A model generated the notes under the pieces. The model did no database searches. It was not told the DNA's origin and saw only the letters and a program-made list of their open reading frames with translations. Shown piece after piece: positions 54,198-63,752 of a DNA stretch of 64,000 nt (positions are counted from its first letter, which is position 1; each line of letters opens with the position of its first letter). The DNA comes from CADEEN01 sp963783785. Its GTDB lineage: Bacteria; Pseudomonadota; Gammaproteobacteria; Burkholderiales; Burkholderiaceae_C. Where the stretch lies: the NCBI GenBank assembly GCA_963783785.1, contig CAWAOQ010000011.1:1-64000 (forward strand), read 5' to 3'. Both the position numbers and the translations under genes were made by a program.

Positions 54198-54319
54198 GAT
54201 GGGCAGGGACGGTGGGCAATGAGTCGCGAGTTTGCCTCAGACCCACGTTTCGTGATTGACGCGCAGCGGCAGCCGCGGCATCTTCGCATCAAGAACAACA
54301 TCTCGAGAGGAGCTCGGCC

Positions 54320-55234
54320 ATGATCCTGATCGTCGGTGCCACCGGCCTGCTGGGCCGCGCCACCGCGTTGGCGCTGCTGGCGAAAGGACATGCCGTGCGC
54401 GCGCTGGTGCGCGACCGCACCCGCGCGGCCGAGCTGGTGCGTGCCGGCGCCGAGGTGTTCATCGGCGACCTCACCGACGTGCGTTCGCTCGAGCTCGCCT
54501 GCAAGGGCGTCGACCGGGTCTTCGCGTGCGCCCACTCGCTGCTCGGCCGCGGCCGCTACAGCAGCGCGCAGGTCGATCATGTCGGCCACAGTGCGCTGGT
54601 GGTCGCGGCGCGCGAAGCCAACGTCGAGCACTTCGTCTACACCTCGATCATGGGCGCGCGCGAGGACCATCCGATCGACTTCTTCCGCACCAAGCACGAG
54701 ATCGAAGCGGTGGTCAAGGCCAGCGGCATGGGCTACACCATCCTGCGGCCGTCGGCGTTCATGGAATGCCATGTGCACCGCTTCATCGGCCAGATGCTGC
54801 TCGAGCGCGGCTTCACGGTGATCGTCGGTCCGGGCACCAAGCCACGCAATTTCGTCGCCGTGCGTGACGTGGCGCCGTTTGCGGTGCAGGCGCTCACCGA
54901 GGACGACTTGAACGGCCGCACGCTCGAGATCGGCGGTCCCGACAACGTCAGCAACCGCGAGGTGGCGGTGATGTACCAAGAGCGCACGAGGCAGGGTCGC
55001 ATCGTCCACCTGCCGCTCGGTGCGGCCAAGGTGCTGGCCTCGCTGGTGCGGCCGGTGCACGAAGGCATCGCGAGGGTGCTCGACATGTCGACGGTGCCCG
55101 ACGACGAGATGCCGGAGACCTGGCAACCCGGCAAGCTGCTGGCGGAGTTTCCGCGCAGGCTGACGACGGTCGACACCTTCATCGACGAGCGCGTGACCGA
55201 GTGGAGGCGCCGGCAGCGCCGCAGTTCACGCTGA
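54320..55234 (+). CDS. NmrA/atypical SDR NAD(P)-binding protein
   Basis: 304 aa. N-terminal MILIVGATGLLGRATALALL glycine-rich Rossmann motif; YTSIMGAREDHPIDFFRTKH; ILRPSAFMECHVHRFIGQML; LEIGGPDNVSNREVAVMYQE. Extended atypical SDR of the NmrA/HSCARG or complex-I-assembly type. AGAGGAG precedes the ATG. Divergent from the aldo/keto reductase (122-bp spacer); its 3' end overlaps the converging ligase gene by 9 bases. Confidence 0.88.
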   Translation: MILIVGATGLLGRATALALLAKGHAVRALVRDRTRAAELVRAGAEVFIGDLTDVRSLELACKGVDRVFACAHSLLGRGRYSSAQVDHVGHSALVVAAREANVEHFVYTSIMGAREDHPIDFFRTKHEIEAVVKASGMGYTILRPSAFMECHVHRFIGQMLLERGFTVIVGPGTKPRNFVAVRDVAPFAVQALTEDDLNGRTLEIGGPDNVSNREVAVMYQERTRQGRIVHLPLGAAKVLASLVRPVHEGIARVLDMSTVPDDEMPETWQPGKLLAEFPRRLTTVDTFIDERVTEWRRRQRRSSR

Positions 55235-57013
55235 GCCTGCGGCAGCACGCGCGCGCTGCTCCTCCTGCAGCCGCAGCACCCGCCGCTGGACCTTGCCGGT
55301 GGTGGTGGTCGGCAGCGCATCGATGAACTCGATCTCCTTCGGGTACTCGTACGGCGCGAGCCGGCCGCGCACGTGCTGCTGCAACTGCTCGACCAGCGCC
55401 GCATCGCCGACGAATCCCGGCGCCAGCACGACATAGGCCTTGACCACCGCGCCGCGCTCGGCATCGGGCTTGGGCACCACCACCGCGTTGGCCACCGCCG
55501 GGTGCTTGACCAGGCAGTTCTCGACCTCGCTCGGGCCGATGCGGTAGCCCGCGGCCTTGAACATGTCGTCGCTGCGGCCCAGGTACCAGAGGTAGCCGTC
55601 GGCGTCCATCACCGCGGTGTCACCGGTGCAGCACCAGGCATCGTCGGGATCGCCGGTGTGGGCGGTGTACTTGGCACGCGTGCCGGCCTCGTTGCGCCAA
55701 TAGCCGAGGAAGAACACCGGGTCGCGCTCGCCGTGGATGTCGCGGCGGTGCACGGCCACGTCGCCGGGTGTGCCGCGCGGCACTTCCTGGCCGGCCTCGT
55801 CGAGCACCGCGATGCGGTGGCCGGGGTACGGCCGGCCCATGCTGCCGGGGCGCGCCGCCCAGCCGGGATGCACGCGGCCGTCGGCGCCGACATAGGCACC
55901 GCAGTTGCCGACGATGTAGTTGATCTCGGTCTGGCCGAACATCTCGTTGACGACGACGCCGAGGGCGTCACGGCAGTACGCGAACACCGCGTCGCCGACG
56001 GCCTCGCCCGCGCTCATGATGGCTTTGAGCTGCAGGCCGGGGTAGCGCTCGCGCGGCGTCGGCACGGCCTTCATCATCGCCTTCAGCGCGGTCGGGAACA
56101 GGAAGGTGTGCGTGACGCCGTGACGCTGCATCAACTCGAATGCGCGCTCGGGCACGAAGCGGCCCTGGTAGCCGAGGATCGTCTGGCCGAAATACAGCGT
56201 CGGCAGCAACGCATCCATCAAGCCCCCCGTCCACGCCCAGTCCGCAGGCGACCAGAACACGCCCGCGCCATGCGGAAACCAGTTCTGGCTGGCCACGAAG
56301 CCCGAGAGGTTGCCGATCAGCGCCCGTTGCGGGATCAGCGCGCCCTTCGGCGCCCCGGTGGTGCCGCTGGTGTAGATCAGCACCGCCGGATCGTCGGCCA
56401 GCGTCGCCACCGGGGTGATCGGCGCGTGGCGGCCGAGCAGGCAGGTCTGCCAGTCGACACTGCCGCGGCCTGCAGCGCCACCCACCGCCACGATGTGACG
56501 CAACGCCGGCGCTTCGGCGCGGGCCACCAGCAGGTTCTCGATGCTCGATTCGTCGGCAATCGCCAGCATGGCTTCGCTGTCGAGCAAGCGGTACAGCAAG
56601 GCATCGGCGCCGAACAGCATCGACAACGGCATCGCCACCGCGCCGAGTGCACTGACCGCCATCTGCGCCACGGCCGTTTCGAAGCGCTGTGGCATCACGA
56701 TCGCGACGCGGTCGCCGCGCACCACCCCCAGCGCCGTCAGCGCGCCCGCCAGGCGCAGCGCACTGGTGTGAAGGTCGGCAAAGTTGAACGCCGCGACATC
56801 GCCGCGTTCGTGTTCACAGATCAGTGCGGTCGCCAGCGGCGTCTGTCGCGCCCAGCGTGCGCAGCAGGCCTCGAACCAGTTGAACTCGCGCGGTATCTGC
56901 CAGCGAAAGTCGCGGTAGATCGCGTCGTAAGGGTCCGGCTGCGGGTCGATCGGCAGCACCACCGGCGTCGCTGCCGATGCCGCCCGCGGCACCGATGTGA
57001 GGCCGCCTGTCAT
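55226..57013 (-). CDS. AMP-forming acyl-CoA synthetase
   Basis: 595 aa from ATG 57013. ANL family: P-loop LIYTSGTTGAPKGALIPQR, VFWSPADWAWTGGLMDALLP, NEMFGQTEINYIVGNCGAYV, GDTAVMDADGYLWYLGRSDD, MFKAAGYRIGPSEVE, and catalytic Lys near the end in TTTGKVQRR. Resembles medium-chain/benzoate-type ligases; the substrate acid is unassigned. Overlaps the GNAT gene upstream by four bases; such pairs may include regulation by acetylation of the catalytic Lys, though this GNAT is of the diamine-acetyltransferase type. Confidence 0.9.
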   Translation of the reverse strand: MTGGLTSVPRAASAATPVVLPIDPQPDPYDAIYRDFRWQIPREFNWFEACCARWARQTPLATALICEHERGDVAAFNFADLHTSALRLAGALTALGVVRGDRVAIVMPQRFETAVAQMAVSALGAVAMPLSMLFGADALLYRLLDSEAMLAIADESSIENLLVARAEAPALRHIVAVGGAAGRGSVDWQTCLLGRHAPITPVATLADDPAVLIYTSGTTGAPKGALIPQRALIGNLSGFVASQNWFPHGAGVFWSPADWAWTGGLMDALLPTLYFGQTILGYQGRFVPERAFELMQRHGVTHTFLFPTALKAMMKAVPTPRERYPGLQLKAIMSAGEAVGDAVFAYCRDALGVVVNEMFGQTEINYIVGNCGAYVGADGRVHPGWAARPGSMGRPYPGHRIAVLDEAGQEVPRGTPGDVAVHRRDIHGERDPVFFLGYWRNEAGTRAKYTAHTGDPDDAWCCTGDTAVMDADGYLWYLGRSDDMFKAAGYRIGPSEVENCLVKHPAVANAVVVPKPDAERGAVVKAYVVLAPGFVGDAALVEQLQQHVRGRLAPYEYPKEIEFIDALPTTTTGKVQRRVLRLQEEQRARAAAGSA

Positions 57014-57498
57014 GCCGGCACGGCGAAGCGGTCGAGCGCTTCGCCGCTGATGCGGCAGATGCGCCAATCGGGCATCACGGTGGCGCCCAGGCCTTGGTAG
57101 AAGGCGATCGCGTCGGCATTCCAGTCGAGCACGCTCCATTCGAAACGGCCGCAGCCGCGCTCGGCCGCGAGTCGCGCCAGGTGTCCGAGCAGCGCCTTGC
57201 CCAGGCCGATGCCGCGGTGCGCCGGCTGCACGTACAGGTCCTCCAGATAGAGTCCCGGCCGCGCCAGGAAGGTCGAGAAGTTGGTGAAGTAGAGCGCGAA
57301 CGCGACGACCTCGCCGTCGACCTCGCCGACCACGCACTCGGCCGCCGGGCGTTCGCCGAACAGGTGCGGCGCGAGCTTGTCGGGCGTGACCTCGACCAGA
57401 TGCGCCAGGCGTTCGAAGTCGGCCAGCTCGGTGATCAGCGCAACGATCGCCGCGAGGTCGCGCGGCTCGGCGGCGCGCAGGGTGTGAGGGGAACGCAT
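57010..57498 (-). CDS. GNAT N-acetyltransferase
   Basis: 162 aa. LRAAEPRDLAAIVALITELA, VGEVDGEVVAFALYFTNFST, acetyl-CoA motif LYLEDLYVQPAHRGIGLGKA, WSVLDWNADAIAFYQGLGA. Closest in pattern to spermidine/diamine and thialysine acetyltransferases. First gene of a two-gene unit with the ligase. Confidence 0.9.
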   Translation of the reverse strand: MRSPHTLRAAEPRDLAAIVALITELADFERLAHLVEVTPDKLAPHLFGERPAAECVVGEVDGEVVAFALYFTNFSTFLARPGLYLEDLYVQPAHRGIGLGKALLGHLARLAAERGCGRFEWSVLDWNADAIAFYQGLGATVMPDWRICRISGEALDRFAVPA

Positions 57499-57561
57499 GC
57501 AGCGATTCTGTCATCGCCCGGCTGGCCTCGCCATCGCACGCGCTGGCCTACAGTGCAGGCC

Positions 57562-58482
57562 ATGGCGATCCCCTACATGCCCCGCCGCACAGCCGACCAC
57601 CGGATGCTGCCGGTGCGCGGCCTCGCCTACCACGCGCTGGTCTGGGGCGATCCCGGCGGCGCCACCGCCGAGTGCCCGTTGCTGCTGTTGCTGCACGGCT
57701 GGATGGACGTCGGCGCGTCGTTCCAGTTCATGGTCGATGCGCTGGCCGCGCTGGAAGGCGAGCGGCGTTGCATCGTCGCGCCCGACTGGCGCGGATTCGG
57801 CCGCAGCAGCCCCGGCGGCAGCGACAGCTACTGGTTCCCCGATTACCTCGGTGACCTGGATGCACTGATCGATGCGTTGTCACCCGCGCAGCCGGTCGAT
57901 CTGCTCGGTCACAGCATGGGTGGCAACGTGGCGATGAGCTTTGCCGGCGTGCGGCCCGAGCGCGTGCGCCGACTGGTCAACCTCGAGGGTTTCGGCATGC
58001 CGGCGGCCAGGCCGCAGCAGGCGCCGAAGCGGCTGCGGCAGTGGCTCGACGAGCTGAAGGCGCCGGCCACGCTGCGGCCTTACGCCGATGCCGCCGCGGT
58101 GGCCGAGCGGCTGATGAAGACCAACCCGCGCCTGCCCGCCGACAAGGCCGCCTGGCTGGCCACGCAGTGGGCCGCGCCCGACGGCGACGGCCGCTGGCAC
58201 CTGTTGGCCGACGCTGCGCACAAGCGCGTCAATCCGGTGCTGTACCAGGCCGACGAGGTGATCGAGACCTGGGCCCGCATCGTCGCGCCGCTGCTGTGGG
58301 TCGAGGGCGCCGACACCGATGTGGCGAAGTGGTGGGGCGATCGCTACCCACGCAGCGAGTTCGACGCGCGGCTCGCTCGTGTGCCCCAGGTCGAGCGTGA
58401 AGTGCTGCCTGACTGCGGCCACATGCTGCACCACGATCAGCCCGAGGCATTGGCCGCGCGACTGCTGCGCTTTCTCGGCTGA
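57562..58482 (+). CDS. alpha/beta hydrolase
   Basis: 306 aa, ATG 57562. LLLLLHGWMDVGASFQFMVD (oxyanion region), nucleophile Ser in DLLGHSMGGNVAM, WRGFGRSSPGGSDSYWFPDY, acid region VEGADTDVAKWWGDRYPRSE, catalytic His in CGHMLHHDQPEALAARL. No secretion signal; cytoplasmic esterase-like. Divergent from the GNAT gene. Followed by the second palindromic repeat. Confidence 0.9.
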   Translation: MAIPYMPRRTADHRMLPVRGLAYHALVWGDPGGATAECPLLLLLHGWMDVGASFQFMVDALAALEGERRCIVAPDWRGFGRSSPGGSDSYWFPDYLGDLDALIDALSPAQPVDLLGHSMGGNVAMSFAGVRPERVRRLVNLEGFGMPAARPQQAPKRLRQWLDELKAPATLRPYADAAAVAERLMKTNPRLPADKAAWLATQWAAPDGDGRWHLLADAAHKRVNPVLYQADEVIETWARIVAPLLWVEGADTDVAKWWGDRYPRSEFDARLARVPQVEREVLPDCGHMLHHDQPEALAARLLRFLG

Positions 58483-58543
58483 GACGAAGATCGCCGACTC
58501 GCGCCTGCGCATGTCGCGCCCGTTGCTATCGTTGAGGTCCCGC

Positions 58544-58966
58544 TCTGCTGGCAGTGGCGCAGCAACGGCGCAGCCGGGCAGCGCACTGCGCGCAGCGGAG
58601 GCGGTCTTCGCTGCGCTGCGACTGCCCGGCTGCCGGGCGCGTTCATGCGGCCATGGTACCAGCAGCGGCGTGCAGTACCTCTGGCTCGCGCCTCGAGCAC
58701 CGCCCACTGTTGCAGGCAAGGCGGCGGGTGGGGCCTGGGCGGGGCGAATCGGCGCCGCCGAGGAGCGCAGGACTGCTGGCCGCGCGCCTTGGCGCGCTTC
58801 GTCATCCGACTCGTCGCATCTGTCCGAGTGCAGTGAGCGCAGCGAACGCAGCGAGTTATGCGACGGGCCAGAAAGCCGAGCACCGCAGGGCACCCGCAGC
58901 GCAGCGAAGGGCCAGCCGTCTGAGCCCCGCCCAGGCGCCCAGCCCGCCGCCTCGCTCGCGCCGATG
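58544..58966 (+). repeat. large palindromic dispersed repeat, copy B
   Basis: Same orientation as copy A. 58544-58627 matches 23161-23244; after a ~90-bp divergent stretch, 58717-58966 matches 23465-23713. The outer inverted repeat is degraded here (58716-58745 against 58924-58955) while the inner stems CGTCGCAT/ATGCGACG, GCGCGCC/GGCGCGC and CTGGCC/GGCCAG are retained. Lacks the extra inverted core found in copy A. Lies between the hydrolase stop and the converging exonuclease gene. Confidence 0.85.
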
Positions 58967-59003
58967 CAGAAACGCGCATCGCGGCGGCTTCTGCAAGCGC
59001 AGG

Positions 59004-59651
59004 CTACCGCCGCACCAGCCAGCGCCGCTGCTCGGCCAGTTTGCGCAGCGCCGCGAACGTGGTGCAACGCTGGGCACGCAGCGCCGGCCACAACTGCTGC
59101 AGCAACTCGGCGGTGGCCAGCGTGTCGGCGGCGGCCTGGTGGCGCACGGCGCACTCGATGCCGAAATGGTCGAGCCAATCGTCGAGCGCGGTGCCGCCGA
59201 CGTCGGGATGCGTCGCATCGGCGAGCGGCTCGAGGTCGACCCAGTGGTTGCGCGGCGTGTGACCCACCGTCTCCCTCATCGCGCGGTAGATCATGGCCTT
59301 GTCGAACTCGGCATGGAAGGCGATCAACGGCGCGTCGCCCAGCCATTGCTCGAACGCGCCGAACACCTCGGCCGCTGGCGCGCCGGCGCGCTGCGCGCCC
59401 ACGCCGATGCCGTGCAGCAGGATGTTGCCCTTGTCGGCCGGCGCGGGGTCCTGGCGCAGCACGGCCTCGAAACTGTCGCCCAGCGCGATCTGCGGCGTCG
59501 AATCGCCGTCCACGCGCAGCGCGATCGCCGCAATCGCCAGCAGTCGATCTCGGTGCACGTCCAGGCCGCTGGTCTCGACGTCGATCACCACCCAGCGATC
59601 GGCGCTCGCCGCCGCCCGACCGGCACCGAACAGGCGCTGCAGCAGGCTCAA
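59004..59651 (-). CDS. DnaQ-like 3'-5' exonuclease
   Basis: 215 aa DEDDh exonuclease: ExoI VVIDVETSGLDVHRDRLLAI, ExoII FHAEFDKAMIYRAM, ExoIII HQAAADTLATAELLQQL. Overlaps the stop of the CBS/nucleotidyltransferase gene by four bases, the standard partner arrangement of this family beside acetate-symporter genes. Related to the Pol III epsilon subunit but lacks the polymerase-binding tail. Confidence 0.9.
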   Translation of the reverse strand: MSLLQRLFGAGRAAASADRWVVIDVETSGLDVHRDRLLAIAAIALRVDGDSTPQIALGDSFEAVLRQDPAPADKGNILLHGIGVGAQRAGAPAAEVFGAFEQWLGDAPLIAFHAEFDKAMIYRAMRETVGHTPRNHWVDLEPLADATHPDVGGTALDDWLDHFGIECAVRHQAAADTLATAELLQQLWPALRAQRCTTFAALRKLAEQRRWLVRR

Positions 59652-61556
59652 CGCATGTAGTCCAGCTGGATGCGCTGCTGCAGCCGGCGCGCGATGCGCA
59701 GGCTTTCCCGCAGCACACGGCGGTCGATGTCGTTGAGTGCGGCGACATCGACCAGGTTCGGGTTGCCGTCGCTGGCCACCACGGCCGGTGGCCGATCGGG
59801 CGCGAGCTGCACCTGCAGCCGCAGCAACTGCAGGTACTCGAAGCCGCCGACCCAGCCCTCGGCCTCCTGCGCCGGCACGCCCAACAGCCGGGCCACGGCC
59901 TCGAATCGCTCGCGTGTGTTGCCCGCCGTCACGCCATGGGCCAGCGCGTACAGCCGGGCCGCATCGACATAGATCGCGGTGCCGTGCAGCTTCAGGTCGA
60001 CCACCTCCTGGCCGTCGCGCGACTGCGCATCGATGCCACCGCGCCAGTTCAGCGCCGGGCCGTTGCGCAACGCGTTCTCGGCCATCTGCTTCATGAAGCG
60101 GGCATTGCGGCCGGCGTGCTGGCTGACCATCTCGCGCATCGACTGGGTCAGCGTGGCGTCACCCGCGAGCGGACGGAAGTCGAAGTAGATGCTGGCATTG
60201 AGCAGGTCTTCGGGCGCGCCGTGGTCGATCCAGTCGGCGAATCGCGCCATCCACTCGGCCTGCGTCAGGCAGCAGGCCGGGTTGCTGGCCATCACGTTGC
60301 CCTTGCACAGCGGGTAGCCGCAGGCATCGAGCGCGTCGTTGACCTCGCGCGCGAAGGCCAGCCAGGCCGGGCGGTCGCGCTCGGCATCGTCGCTCGACGA
60401 AGACGATGCCGTTGTCCTGGTCGGTCGCGACGGTCTGCTCGCTGCGGCCCTCGGAGCCGAAGGCCAGCCAGCAGCCCTGCGTCAGGTCGATGCGGTGGGC
60501 GGCCGCGACGATCGTCACCAGGTGCTCGGTGAGCACGTCGTTCAAGTGGCTGATCAGTTCGGTGAGCTGGCGCGCACCGACGCCCTGGCCGAGCAGGTTG
60601 CGGGCGAAGCGGCGGATGTCCTGCGACACCGCGCGCAGCGTGGCCACGTCGGGCGCGGCGCGGATCGCCGTGCTGACCTGCTTCAGCGACAGACGCTGCA
60701 GCGCGAACAGGTCGCGTTCTGACAGGATGCCGACCACGCGGCCGCTGGCGTCGGCCACCGGCACGTGGCGGATGCCGTACCGCGACATCGCCAGCGCCGC
60801 GTCCTGCGCCGTCTGGTCGATGCCGACGGTGACCACCGGCCGGCTCATCACCTCGCCGATCGGCGTCGACAGCGGCTTCTCGGCCAGCGTGACGCGGCCG
60901 AGGATGTCGTGGCGCGTCAGGATGCCGAGCGCGGCACCGCTGTCCTCGGCCAACACCAGCACCGAGCCGATGCGCTTCTCGTGCATCGACTTCAACGCCA
61001 CGCCCAGCGGGGTCGACGGCGCGACGCCGACCGCCGCGCGGCGCAACAGGTCGCGCAGCGGCGTCTCGAGCGACTGCTCGGCCAGCGTCTGCGAGGCATA
61101 GGCCACCTGCAGCGCCTTGCGCGACAGCAACAGGAAGTGCTGCACGCGGTGGTTCAGGAAGTCGGCGAACGGCGCGCTGTCGCGCGCCAGCGCATGCATC
61201 GCGTCGAGCGGCAACTGCAGGCAGAAGGTGTCGCTGATGGCGGTGTAGGTCGATGTCACGGCGCGCGCGCCCATCGCCGCGCCGACCGGGAACAGATCGC
61301 CCGCCTCGTACTGGAAGCCGCCGCTGGCCTCGGCCATGCCGTGCCGGCCGCTGACACTGCCGCGACGGATCAGCAACAGATGCCTGACGGGGCCGTCGGC
61401 CGGCGACAGCAGCGTTTCGCCCGGCTCGTAGTAGACCTGCGAGGCCGCCTGCACGAAGCGATCGACGTGTTCAGGCGCCATCTGCGCAAATGGCGGCCAG
61501 TGCACCAGCTCCTTGTGCAGGTTGGTGACGAGGCTCGGCGATGGGGTCGCGTTCAT
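59648..61556 (-). CDS. cNMP-binding/CBS/DUF294 nucleotidyltransferase-like protein, one frameshift
   Basis: 635 aa when an extra base near 60398 is removed. Order: cyclic-nucleotide-like domain (~15-135; YYEPGETLLSPADGPVRHLL), two CBS modules (~160-290; ALKSMHEKRIGSVLVLAEDS, ALAMSRYGIRHVPVADASGR), then DUF294 nucleotidyltransferase with GSEGRSEQTVATDQDNGIVF, and DUF294_C (FMKQMAENALRNGPALNWRG). The break falls just after NGIVFV; the conserved continuation SDDAERDRPAWLAF is in the next frame. Putative signal-transduction enzyme of acetate/short-chain acid metabolism loci. Confidence 0.88.
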
Positions 61557-61567
61557 GTGTCGAGCAT

Positions 61568-61597
61568 AAAAGAAGAAGGGCCCCTCGCGGGGCCCTT
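61568..61597 (-). terminator. Rho-independent terminator after symporter
   Basis: GGGCCCC-TCGC-GGGGCCC (61578-61595); on the minus strand the stem is followed by TTCTTCTTTT. It separates the symporter from the downstream CBS gene, which starts at 61556. Confidence 0.85.
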
Positions 61598-61621
61598 GTC
61601 AGCGTTTGGCTTGATCGTGGA

Positions 61622-63751
61622 TCAAGCAGCGCCCAGCTTCAGGTCGGGGTAACGCACATGCTCGACCAGTTCCTGCGTGGCCGGGCTCGGCGGCGGGGTC
61701 AGCAGGCTGACGACGATGATCGTCGCGATGCCGATCGGCACGCCGAACACGCCGGCCGAGATCGGCGAGATGCCCCACCAGATGTTGTCGGCGATCGGGC
61801 TGGTCACGCCGAACACGCCGCGCAGCCACGGTTGCGTGGTGGCCATGTAGTAGAACGTCGTGCCCAGGCCGGCGATCATGCCCAGCGAGGCGCCCCACTT
61901 GTTGGCGCGCTTCCAGAAGATGCCGAGCACCAGCGGCGGGAAGAACGTCGCTGCCGCGAACGAGAACGCCGCCGAAACCAGGAACAGGATGTCCGCCGGT
62001 TTCTGCGCCGCCACGCCGGCTGCCGCCAACGCCACCACCACCAGCAAGGCCTTCGAGATGGAGACACGGCGCGCGGTCGGCGCGTTCGGGTCGATCATCT
62101 TGTAGTACAGGTCGTGCGACAGCGCGTTGGCGATCGTCAGCAGCAGGCCGTCGGCGGTCGACAGCGCGGCCGCGAGGCCGCCCGCCGCCACCATGCCCGA
62201 CACCACGTACGGCAGGCCACCGATGGCCGGCGTCGCCAGCACGATGATGTCGCCGCCGATCCTGATCTCGCCGAGCTGCAGGATGCCGTCCTTGTTGACG
62301 TCGGTCACCGACAGCAAGGCCGGGTCGACGCGGCTCCAGGCCGAGATCCAGTCAGGCAGGTTGCTGAACGACGAGCCGACCACCACGCTGAACATCTCGT
62401 ACTTGACCAGCACCGCCAGCGCCGGCGCCGTGAAGTACAGCAGGAAGATGAAGAACAGGCTCCAGGTCACCGAGTCGCGCGCTTCCTTCACCGACGGCGT
62501 CGTGTAGTAGCGCATCAGGATGTGCGGCAACGCGGCCGTGCCCACCATCAGGCAGAAGATCAGCGCCAGGAAGTTGCGCCGCGAGGTGTCGAAGGCGTCC
62601 TTGGCTTTCGCGTCGCCGTTCGGGTCGCCGGCAAAGACTTGCGCATGCGGAGGCATGCCCGCCAGCGGCACGGCACGTGCCGCGTTGGAGGCCTTCGCGG
62701 CCGTGTAGGCCTTCTTCGCGTCGTCCGCCGTCTTCGGCAATGCCGCCAGTGCCTTCTCTGCGGCCTGGATGTCGGCGGCCGGGCCGTTGGCGGCCTTCAG
62801 GTCGTCGAGCTTCTTCTGCGCGGCGGCCTGGTCGGCCGCCATCGCAGCGGGCACGTCCTTCAGCTTGGCGTCGGCCGCTGCGGCGTTGGCCTTGAAGATG
62901 TTGATGACCTCGATTTCCTTCGGGTCGGCCTTCAGCTTGGTTCTCGAGCGCGGTGACCTTCTGCAAGCTGGTAGCCGTAGACCGCCTGCGGGATCGGCAC
63001 GCCGGTCTGCTTGACCGCCAGCCAGACCACCGGCGATCATGTAGGCCACGATCAGGATGATGTACTGCGCCACCTGCGTCCACGTGACCGCGCGCATGCC
63101 GCCGAGGAACGAGCACACCAGGATGCCGCCGAGGCCGACGAAGATCCCGATCTCGAACGCCAGGCCCGAGAGGCGCGTGGTGATCAGGCCGACGCCATAG
63201 ATCTGCGCCACCACGTAGGTGAACGAGCACAGGATCGCGCCGATGATGCCGATGAAGCGCGGCAGGTTGCCCTCGAAGCGCGCGCCGAGGAAGTCGGGGA
63301 TCGTGAACTGGCCGAACTTGCGCATGTACGGCGCCAGGAACAGCGCCACCAGGCAGTAGCCGCCGGTCCAGCCCATGATGAAGGCCAGGCCGCCGTAGCC
63401 GGTGAGGTACACCGTGCCGGCCATGCCGATGAACGACGCCGCGCTCATCCAGTCGGCGCCGGTGGCCATGCCGTTGTACAGCGCCGGCACGCGGCGTCCG
63501 GCCACGTAGTACTCGGCCGCGTCGGTGGTGCGGCTCATGATGCCGATGCCGGCATACAGGCCGATAGTCGCGAGCAGGAAGATGAAGCCGATCCAGCTCT
63601 TCGGCAGGCCCATCTGCTCCAGCACCGCCAGCACCAGCACGAAGCCGATGAAGCCGCCGGCGTACCAGCCGTAGACCTTGTTGAGTTGCGATTTGAAAGA
63701 CGCGGTGGACGCAGAGTCCGTCTTGGCGCCGTGTTCGAACATGCCAGCCAT
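61622..63751 (-). CDS. sodium:solute symporter (ActP/VC_2705-like), three compensating frameshifts
   Basis: About 708 aa. SSS-family helices: GVLITGTRLSGLAF-type core seen as YGVGLITTRLSGLAFEIG, YYVAGRRVPALYNGMATGAD, WMSAASFIGMAGTVYLTGYG, MVAAGGLAAALSTADGLLLT, ANALSHDLYYKMI. Three extra bases near 63034, 62968 and 62941 leave ~30 residues garbled (GGLAGGQADRRADPAG), the true reading being VVWLAVKQTGVPIPQAVYGY. Residues ~265-385 are a hydrophilic Ala/Lys-rich insert (NAAAADAKLKDVPAAMAADQ...) that makes the protein ~120 residues longer than usual. Partner small subunit DUF4212 precedes it by 1 bp. Likely takes up acetate or another short-chain monocarboxylate. Confidence 0.9.
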   Translation of the reverse strand: MAGMFEHGAKTDSASTASFKSQLNKVYGWYAGGFIGFVLVLAVLEQMGLPKSWIGFIFLLATIGLYAGIGIMSRTTDAAEYYVAGRRVPALYNGMATGADWMSAASFIGMAGTVYLTGYGGLAFIMGWTGGYCLVALFLAPYMRKFGQFTIPDFLGARFEGNLPRFIGIIGAILCSFTYVVAQIYGVGLITTRLSGLAFEIGIFVGLGGILVCSFLGGMRAVTWTQVAQYIILIVAYMIAGGLAGGQADRRADPAGGLRLPACRRSPRSRTKLKADPKEIEVINIFKANAAAADAKLKDVPAAMAADQAAAQKKLDDLKAANGPAADIQAAEKALAALPKTADDAKKAYTAAKASNAARAVPLAGMPPHAQVFAGDPNGDAKAKDAFDTSRRNFLALIFCLMVGTAALPHILMRYYTTPSVKEARDSVTWSLFFIFLLYFTAPALAVLVKYEMFSVVVGSSFSNLPDWISAWSRVDPALLSVTDVNKDGILQLGEIRIGGDIIVLATPAIGGLPYVVSGMVAAGGLAAALSTADGLLLTIANALSHDLYYKMIDPNAPTARRVSISKALLVVVALAAAGVAAQKPADILFLVSAAFSFAAATFFPPLVLGIFWKRANKWGASLGMIAGLGTTFYYMATTQPWLRGVFGVTSPIADNIWWGISPISAGVFGVPIGIATIIVVSLLTPPPSPATQELVEHVRYPDLKLGAA

Positions 63752-63752
63752 G

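Noticed and set aside
58437..58979. Open frames across the second repeat copy
   Set aside because: Same repeat-derived low-complexity translation; overlaps ends of real genes on both sides.
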